Source: Bacillota bacterium (GTDB lineage: Bacteria > Bacillota_E > Sulfobacillia > Sulfobacillales > Sulfobacillaceae). From it: 9,930 bases of DNA. Position 1 is the first letter of the stretch, and every line of letters starts with the position of its first letter. The notes below the pieces were generated by a model. It did no database searches and was not told where the DNA came from. It saw only the letters and a list, made by a program, of their open reading frames with translations. This document shows, one piece after another, positions 6,082 to 9,930 of the stretch. Both the position numbers and the translations under genes were made by a program. The DNA lies in assembly GCA_021820165.1 (NCBI GenBank), contig JAKADW010000053.1, forward strand, positions 1 through 9,930. The letters run 5' to 3'.

Positions 6082-6820
6082 ACGCATAATGGGGCTTGAC
6101 GTGGGGGATAAATGGATCGGGGTGGCGGTCAGTGATGAGACGGCGCTAATTGCCAACGCACTCCAACCCCTTCGCCGTGAACGCCTGCCGGATGACCTTC
6201 GCCAGGTGGTGCATTTGACGAAAACGTGGAATGTGGGGCAAATTGTGGTAGGATTGCCTTTGAATATGAATGCCACCGTCGGCCCGCAAGCCCAGAAGAC
6301 GTTGCAATTTGTGGAGCGGCTCAAGCAGCAGGTGGACATCCCTATTAGCACCTGGGACGAGCGGTTAACGACGCAACAGGCGGAGCGTATTCTCATTCAG
6401 CAGGACGTTCGCCGAGAGCGCCGTAAGGCGGTCATCGATGGCGTGGCGGCCAGCCTGATATTACAAGCGTATCTCGACCATCAACGGATGGTTCGATCAA
6501 GAGAGGAGACTCAAATGGCTGACGACAAAGATTTTGAAGGCGGTTTTTCGGAAGACGAAGACGAAATTATCACCCTCACGGATGACGAAGGCAAGGAGCA
6601 CGAATTTGTCGTCGTGGATGTGATCGAGGTCAACCAAAAGGAATATGCCATCTTATTACCCATTGACACGGAGGAGGACGAAGAAGCCGAAGCCGTAATC
6701 CTACGGTTGGAGAAAGACGCGGATGGGGATGACGTGCTGGTTGACATCGAGTCCGAAGAAGAATGGGAACAGGTTGCCCAGGCATACGAAGAGTTGCTGG
6801 ATGATGAAGGTGAAGAATAG
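6074..6820 (+). CDS. ruvX: RuvX (YqgF) nuclease-fold protein reading through into DUF1292
   Basis: RNase H-fold protein of the YqgF/RuvX family, linked to Holliday junction resolution and to 16S rRNA 5' end maturation. The RuvX part is residues 1-147 (homologues about 138-150) with [18 protein letters not shown] (D9), VVGLPLNMN (59-66), DERLTT (95-100) and [16 protein letters not shown] (about 120-135, D122). All expected acidic residues are present. A common NMNGT is NMNAT here. Homologues stop shortly after YLD, but this frame has no stop: it continues through [12 protein letters not shown] into the DUF1292 protein, giving 248 residues. An internal start with a strong ribosome binding site at 6515 is kept. 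The product may be a fusion, two proteins from one frame, or a sequence error that removed a stop. The open frame also extends upstream to 6011, but that would bury it in ireB; 6074 gives the family N-terminus. Confidence 0.85.
   Translation: MAERIMGLDVGDKWIGVAVSDETALIANALQPLRRERLPDDLRQVVHLTKTWNVGQIVVGLPLNMNATVGPQAQKTLQFVERLKQQVDIPISTWDERLTTQQAERILIQQDVRRERRKAVIDGVAASLILQAYLDHQRMVRSREETQMADDKDFEGGFSEDEDEIITLTDDEGKEHEFVVVDVIEVNQKEYAILLPIDTEEDEEAEAVILRLEKDADGDDVLVDIESEEEWEQVAQAYEELLDDEGEE
6501..6508 (+). promoter_or_regulatory. Internal ribosome binding site for the DUF1292 gene
   Basis: GAGAGGAG lies 6 bases before the ATG at 6515, inside the uninterrupted ruvX frame. Its strength and spacing match the best sites in the window, which indicates that DUF1292 is translated separately even though no stop codon precedes it. 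Confidence 0.7.
6515..6820 (+). CDS. yrzB: DUF1292 family protein (YrzB-like), acidic, function unknown
   Basis: A 101-residue, very acidic protein. The family core is [34 protein letters not shown], followed by a run of Glu and Asp, then a second strand block ([38 protein letters not shown]). This is the usual DUF1292 arrangement and length. No biochemical role is established; the gene sits with ruvX and mltG in many Bacillota. Here it is in the same frame as ruvX with no stop between them, so it can be made both alone from its own ATG and as the tail of RuvX. The TAG at 6818-6820 is followed by a 30-base gap before mltG. Confidence 0.85.
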   Translation: MADDKDFEGGFSEDEDEIITLTDDEGKEHEFVVVDVIEVNQKEYAILLPIDTEEDEEAEAVILRLEKDADGDDVLVDIESEEEWEQVAQAYEELLDDEGEE

Positions 6821-6850
6821 CGGCTTTTCTTCAATGAAGGTCGCCAGCCG
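6821..6850 (+). promoter_or_regulatory. Imperfect palindrome filling the gap before mltG
   Basis: The whole gap folds: CGGCT (6821-6825) pairs with AGCCG (6846-6850), and CTTC (6829-6832) pairs with GAAG (6836-6839) around a 3-base loop. It begins right after the DUF1292 stop and ends at the base before the mltG GTG. The only candidate mltG ribosome binding site, GAAGG (6836-6840), is in the inner stem. No T-tract follows, so it does not look like a terminator. Confidence 0.35.
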
Positions 6851-7894
6851 GTGACTCTGCCATCCATGAGTCGTCAGCGGAGACGGCGGCCGACTTGGCG
6901 GTTTGGGGCAGGGGCCGTCGTCCTGTTGGCCGCCTTTTTTGCCGTGATTTGGGTCCTGGCGCAATTTTTGCCGGCAAATCCGTCCGATCACGCTCCGCGC
7001 TACGTGAGGGTGTCCTTGGGCTTCACGGCAAGTCAGGTGGCGGTGAATCTGAAGCGAGCCGGCGTCATCAAAAGCGTCTGGGCCTTCGAAATCCTGAGCC
7101 GGATGAACCACCTAGATACCAACCTCACGGCGGGCGTTTACCGCCTCTCTCCCAATATGTCGCTGTCCCAAATTTTAACCAAGATGAAGCGGGGCGAGAC
7201 AGTCGTCACCCGGGTGGCAATTCCTGAAGGTTACACCGTGCAACAGATTGTGGCCCGTTTGGTGAAGGCCCATATCGGCACAAAAACACAGTATAAGACC
7301 CTCGAACAGCACCCCTTGCCAGGCATGCCCACTCCTTCACCGGGGGTCCGGGATCCTTTGGAGGGTTATCTCTTCCCGGCCACGTATCGCTTCCCTTACG
7401 GGACCACGGCGCACCAAGCGTTATTGACCATGTGGCGGACGTTTCAGTCTCGAGCTTTGCAGGACCTGTATGACCAAAGCCCGAGCCGGCTTACGTTTTC
7501 GCAATGGGTAACACTGGCGTCGATTGTGCAGGCTGAAGATTCCAGTGGCTACCAGGCTCGTGACGTGGCCGCCGTGTTTATGAATCGTTTAAAGAACAAG
7601 ATGCCGTTTCAATCAGATGCCACGGTACGCTATGCCTTATCCAAACCCGTGGTGGGTGGGCTAACCCTCGGGGATCTGACCGTTTCCTCGCCCTATAATA
7701 CCTATCAGCATGTGGGGTTGCCACCGGGGCCGATTGATAACCCCGGTCTCGCGATTCTAAAAGCCACCTTACACCCTGCGTCGGTTAGCTATCTATACTT
7801 CCTTTCGTTGAGAAACGGGCACATCATGTTTGCAACAACCTATCAGCAACATCTCGCCAACATCGCTAAAGCGGAGGCTCATCAGGGACAATAA
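6851..7894 (+). CDS. mltG: Endolytic murein transglycosylase MltG (YceG-like, YrrL)
   Basis: A membrane-anchored enzyme that cuts nascent peptidoglycan strands and helps set glycan chain length. The 347-residue protein has a short basic cytoplasmic tail (QRRRRP), one membrane helix (about 20-39), a LysM-like subdomain (about 50-125, ending VAIPEGYTVQQI) and the catalytic YceG domain with DPLEGYLFPATYRFPYG (168-184), LASIVQAED (222-230), FMNRLKNKMPFQSDATVRYAL (243-263), YNTYQHVGLPPGPIDNPG (282-299) and LYFLSLRNGHIMFATTYQQH. Counting against the E. coli protein (E218 in IIEKET), the catalytic glutamate is E229. The preceding glutamate of the usual EKE is Q227 here. The GTG at 6851 has GAAGG 10 bases upstream. 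An in-frame ATG at 6866 has no ribosome binding site. Followed by a pseudo-PBP gene after 57 bases. Confidence 0.95.
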   Translation: MTLPSMSRQRRRRPTWRFGAGAVVLLAAFFAVIWVLAQFLPANPSDHAPRYVRVSLGFTASQVAVNLKRAGVIKSVWAFEILSRMNHLDTNLTAGVYRLSPNMSLSQILTKMKRGETVVTRVAIPEGYTVQQIVARLVKAHIGTKTQYKTLEQHPLPGMPTPSPGVRDPLEGYLFPATYRFPYGTTAHQALLTMWRTFQSRALQDLYDQSPSRLTFSQWVTLASIVQAEDSSGYQARDVAAVFMNRLKNKMPFQSDATVRYALSKPVVGGLTLGDLTVSSPYNTYQHVGLPPGPIDNPGLAILKATLHPASVSYLYFLSLRNGHIMFATTYQQHLANIAKAEAHQGQ

Positions 7895-7915
7895 GTTTGA
7901 AAATGGCTGAAACGG

Positions 7916-7951
7916 GAAACACTTCCTTTAGGAAATAAAGGAGGGTGTTTC
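7916..7951 (+). promoter_or_regulatory. Long hairpin burying the ribosome binding site of the pseudo-PBP gene
   Basis: The left arm GAAACACTTCCTTTA (7916-7930) pairs with the right arm TAAAGGAGGGTGTTTC (7936-7951) in 15 pairs, with one T-G wobble, one bulged G and a 5-base GGAAA loop. The right arm holds the ribosome binding site AAGGAGGG (7938-7945) and ends at the base before the GTG start. No T-tract follows on either strand, so this is more likely a translational control element than a terminator. A shorter alternative stem, TTCC (7923-7926) with GGAA (7931-7934), would free the site. Confidence 0.6.
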
Positions 7952-9127
7952 GTGTCCTGGAATCATCGCACCACCGTTTTGACGTCCTCCGCGGGAATCG
8001 CGGCCATTTTGGCCGTGGCCGCGCTGGCCGTGTTTCGATTGTCATCGCCACCGACCGTTACCCAGGCGGAGATGGTTGGGGCGTCCTTGACCGGCCCGGT
8101 GGTAGGTCAAGGTGGTCAGCCGTTAACGCGCATGGCGATTAGCCCAGCCCTGGTCATCACCCCAAACCAACTTCAGATCGCTTGGCGTCGGGAGATGAGA
8201 GCCCGTCTCCACATCCGTATGGGTCAAAAGCCCTTATTAATACCGGTATCGGCGAGTGTGGCGAAGATGTGGGCAGCCCGCCACCTGGCGGGGGTGCAGG
8301 TAGTGAAAATGAAGTACTGGGTGCCGAGGGCGGATGTGCCGAAGAGTGTTTTGACCATGGCAGCGGGCCCCGAACTCATGGCCTCTAGGCGCTGGGTTGC
8401 TCATCAGGGGCTCTGGAGTCCGGCAGAACCCCGACCGATGCATGTCAGCTTAAATTACCCGCTGACCCGTGCGTTAGCGCCGTTGGCGAAAGACGGCGCG
8501 ATTTGGGTGCTTCAGAAGAATGGTCAGGTGCTGGCTGCCGTGGGGACTCAACGGATGCTGTTGCATGCGGCCCCGGTGGGTCTGTCAGCGTTGCCGCCAC
8601 TTCTCGCCGAGGCGGCCTCGGACGCCCACCTCAAGACCGTCTTGGAGGGGGCCGGCGGTATCGATGCGTTGGCCCAAAAATGGGGATCGGGTGCGGAACG
8701 TCAGGCTCTTCAAAATTTAGGATTCGGGCCAGCGTCATTGGGCGTGGTCAATGTTCAATCTCCTGCCTTACCGCGGTCGATAGATTCGACTCTACTGACA
8801 TCAGGCAATGGTCTCTCGGCGGCGCCAGTGCAAGTGGCTCGGGCCTATCTCCCGCTGTTGAATAGCCAGGGACGATTGCCGGCCTTGTCTTTTGGCGCAC
8901 CGGGTGCGGCGACTCAGCGAACCGGGATTAAAAGAGGAGCTCAAGAGGACGTGCTTCAGGCGCTTCCTCGGATTAAGGAAGACGGGATCCCATTTCGGAT
9001 TTGGCGGCCGGCGGCTTCGCCTGCGGTGGTCGTAGAGGCAAAGGGTGGGACGGTGGCGGTGCTGAGTTCCAATGTCACAGCGGAATCATTGCCTGTGGCC
9101 ACCGTTCTAGCTGCCCATCACGCCTAA
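7952..9127 (+). CDS. Penicillin-binding-protein-like membrane protein, probably catalytically inactive
   Basis: A 391-residue protein with an N-terminal membrane helix (about 10-30) and an extracytoplasmic remainder. A transpeptidase-like layout is visible: DGAIWVLQKNGQVLAAVG (181-198) resembles the strand pair that opens a PBP domain; PVGLSALPPLLAEA (208-221) sits where PBPs have G-S-x-x-K-P; QNLGFGPASLGVVNVQSPALP (254-274) resembles the GFG...TGI segment; and LTSGNGLSAAPVQVARAYLPLLNSQGRLP (282-310) resembles GQG.L.VTPLQLA.AYA.LANGG. The catalytic lysine of SxxK is replaced by proline at S212-A-L-P215, and no clear SxN or KTG(T/S) motif is seen (KGGT at 364-367 is the nearest). I infer a pseudoenzyme, possibly a scaffold near MltG. 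It is intact, so decay is not indicated. GTG 7952 has AAGGAGGG 6 bases upstream, within a hairpin. The PBP relationship is by eye only. Confidence 0.6.
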   Translation: MSWNHRTTVLTSSAGIAAILAVAALAVFRLSSPPTVTQAEMVGASLTGPVVGQGGQPLTRMAISPALVITPNQLQIAWRREMRARLHIRMGQKPLLIPVSASVAKMWAARHLAGVQVVKMKYWVPRADVPKSVLTMAAGPELMASRRWVAHQGLWSPAEPRPMHVSLNYPLTRALAPLAKDGAIWVLQKNGQVLAAVGTQRMLLHAAPVGLSALPPLLAEAASDAHLKTVLEGAGGIDALAQKWGSGAERQALQNLGFGPASLGVVNVQSPALPRSIDSTLLTSGNGLSAAPVQVARAYLPLLNSQGRLPALSFGAPGAATQRTGIKRGAQEDVLQALPRIKEDGIPFRIWRPAASPAVVVEAKGGTVAVLSSNVTAESLPVATVLAAHHA

Positions 9128-9155
9128 AGGCAGGAAATACGGGCCGTCGGGCCGA

Positions 9156-9170
9156 ACCTCTCTTTGAGGT
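9156..9170 (+). promoter_or_regulatory. Small hairpin over the ribosome binding site of the last gene
   Basis: ACCTC (9156-9160) pairs with GAGGT (9166-9170) around a 5-base TCTTT loop. The right arm is part of the ribosome binding site GAGGTGG (9166-9172) for the ATG at 9177. It is short, so it is suggestive only as part of the pattern at other junctions. Confidence 0.3.
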
Positions 9171-9176
9171 GGATTT

Positions 9177-9930
9177 ATGACCGGTGTACGGAGACTGATG
9201 CGGATAGACGTGGGCGGATGGCTCCTGGTCGGGGTGTGGCTTTGGTTCCTGCCGCTCGTGTTTCTCTGGGTGTGGACAGGGTCGCAGACGCGGTTAGGAT
9301 GGAGTCGAGCGACATGGGAAGTGGGTGCCGTGCTCGCCCTTTTGATTCTCGCCCGGGTTCTTGGCTTGGCTCTCTATCATCGTTGGGTGGCGGGGCGCTG
9401 GCCCCTGACGCTGGTGTTTCAGGATGGTGGCCTGAAGTATGTCCCCACCCCACAAAACCTGCCTTTCTTGCTGGCTGTGACCATTCCTCTAGGACTGGGC
9501 TTAGGCGTGCTTGCCAATCTATTCGGGTGGAGTACGGTGATTCCCGAGCGTTGGCTCTTGATGCCCACATTGGGGCCCGTGGTGGCGGGCCTCTTTTCCC
9601 TGGGTTCGGTGGTGATATACAATCGGGTGGCTGGCCCGTGGCTAGGGAGCATTCAAATGACTGTCGAGGAGCGCCACGGATGGGTTCGGGCGGTAGTGTT
9701 TTCGTCATCGCAAGTCCGGCGCACCGCCCATCTGGTGGGATTTATCTGGGTGGTGCTCGTCACCTTGGTGCTGGCCGGGCTTGGCGGGACATTGCTGACC
9801 GTTCTCGCCGGCCATATTCCGGCGGGTACCTTCGGAGTCGAGGCGGGGTTGTTTTCCGTGGCCATCGTGCTTTTCGTCGGATTTTGGGCCTCAGGGGCCC
9901 TCTCCCTCTGGTATGGGATAGGGGCGCGTG
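9177..9930 (+). CDS. Polytopic membrane protein, cut by the window end
   Basis: The frame from ATG 9177 stays open for 251 codons to the window edge with no stop. GAGGTGG (9166-9172) is the ribosome binding site, 4 bases upstream. At least six hydrophobic segments are visible, at about residues 14-33, 49-67, 97-116, 128-149, 186-210 and 222-246, with many Trp residues near the first. A polar loop, QDGGLKYVPTPQN (82-94), separates the second and third. VVIYNRVAGPWLGSIQMTVEE (145-165) looks like the end of a membrane module (tyrosine-asparagine, then a glycine turn and a strand). FWASGALSLWYGIGAR, at the window end, has a similar look, which hints at two repeated halves. I do not recognise the family; a transporter or an envelope assembly protein are both possible. 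Confidence 0.75.
   Translation, partial: MTGVRRLMRIDVGGWLLVGVWLWFLPLVFLWVWTGSQTRLGWSRATWEVGAVLALLILARVLGLALYHRWVAGRWPLTLVFQDGGLKYVPTPQNLPFLLAVTIPLGLGLGVLANLFGWSTVIPERWLLMPTLGPVVAGLFSLGSVVIYNRVAGPWLGSIQMTVEERHGWVRAVVFSSSQVRRTAHLVGFIWVVLVTLVLAGLGGTLLTVLAGHIPAGTFGVEAGLFSVAIVLFVGFWASGALSLWYGIGAR

Noticed and set aside
6511..6867. Serine-rich open frame on the - strand
   Set aside because: It is the mirror of the GAA/GAC-rich DUF1292 coding sequence; serine runs arise from the complement of acidic codons.
7895..7951. Intrinsic terminator after mltG
   Set aside because: The hairpin is strong but no T-tract follows on either strand, and it ends right at the next start codon, so a translational role fits better.
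9175..9708. Long open frame on the - strand (and nested ones to 9865)
   Set aside because: It lies opposite a + strand frame with a ribosome binding site, clear membrane helices and codon use like its neighbours. The minus product is Pro/Arg/Ser-rich without recognisable motifs.

Overview
The window is a compact run of co-directional genes, all on the + strand, from a Gram-positive bacterium of the Bacillota. Three things support this: ireB, which is restricted to that phylum; strong GGAGG-type ribosome binding sites; and a gene order that, from memory, matches the Bacillus subtilis trmU-yrrD-yrrI-alaS-yrzL-yrrK-yrzB-yrrL segment. The moderately high GC by eye, the GTG starts and the protein style would suit a deep-branching acidophile such as Sulfobacillus or a relative. 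That genus-level guess is inference.

Layout. 1-55: possibly the last codons of an upstream gene whose TAA overlaps the next ATG. 55-1122: mnmA, tRNA U34 thiolation. 1132-2023: three small genes (a PRC-barrel protein, a four-cysteine zinc-ribbon protein and a one-helix membrane protein) packed with overlapping or nearly touching ends. 2025-3107: an AI-2E family transporter. 3139-5754: alaS, starting at GTG and preceded by a near-consensus SigA promoter buried in the end of the transporter gene. 5803-6081: ireB, with a second candidate promoter at the end of alaS. 6074-6820: ruvX, which here runs without a stop codon into the DUF1292 (yrzB) gene. 6851-7894: mltG, an endolytic transglycosylase. 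7952-9127: a penicillin-binding-like protein that appears to lack the catalytic residues. 9177-9930: a polytopic membrane protein cut by the window edge.

The genes link translation (MnmA, AlaRS), DNA/rRNA housekeeping (RuvX) and cell-envelope growth (IreB, MltG, pseudo-PBP). No RNA gene, mobile element, CRISPR array or intrinsic terminator was seen, and no gene-free stretch exceeds about 60 bases.

Most of the window is an ordinary conserved housekeeping cluster. The points most worth a second look are the in-frame RuvX-DUF1292 read-through with a preserved internal start; a long hairpin at 7916-7951 that buries the ribosome binding site of the pseudo-PBP gene; the pseudo-PBP itself beside mltG; and a recurring pattern of small hairpins over ribosome binding sites at gene junctions.
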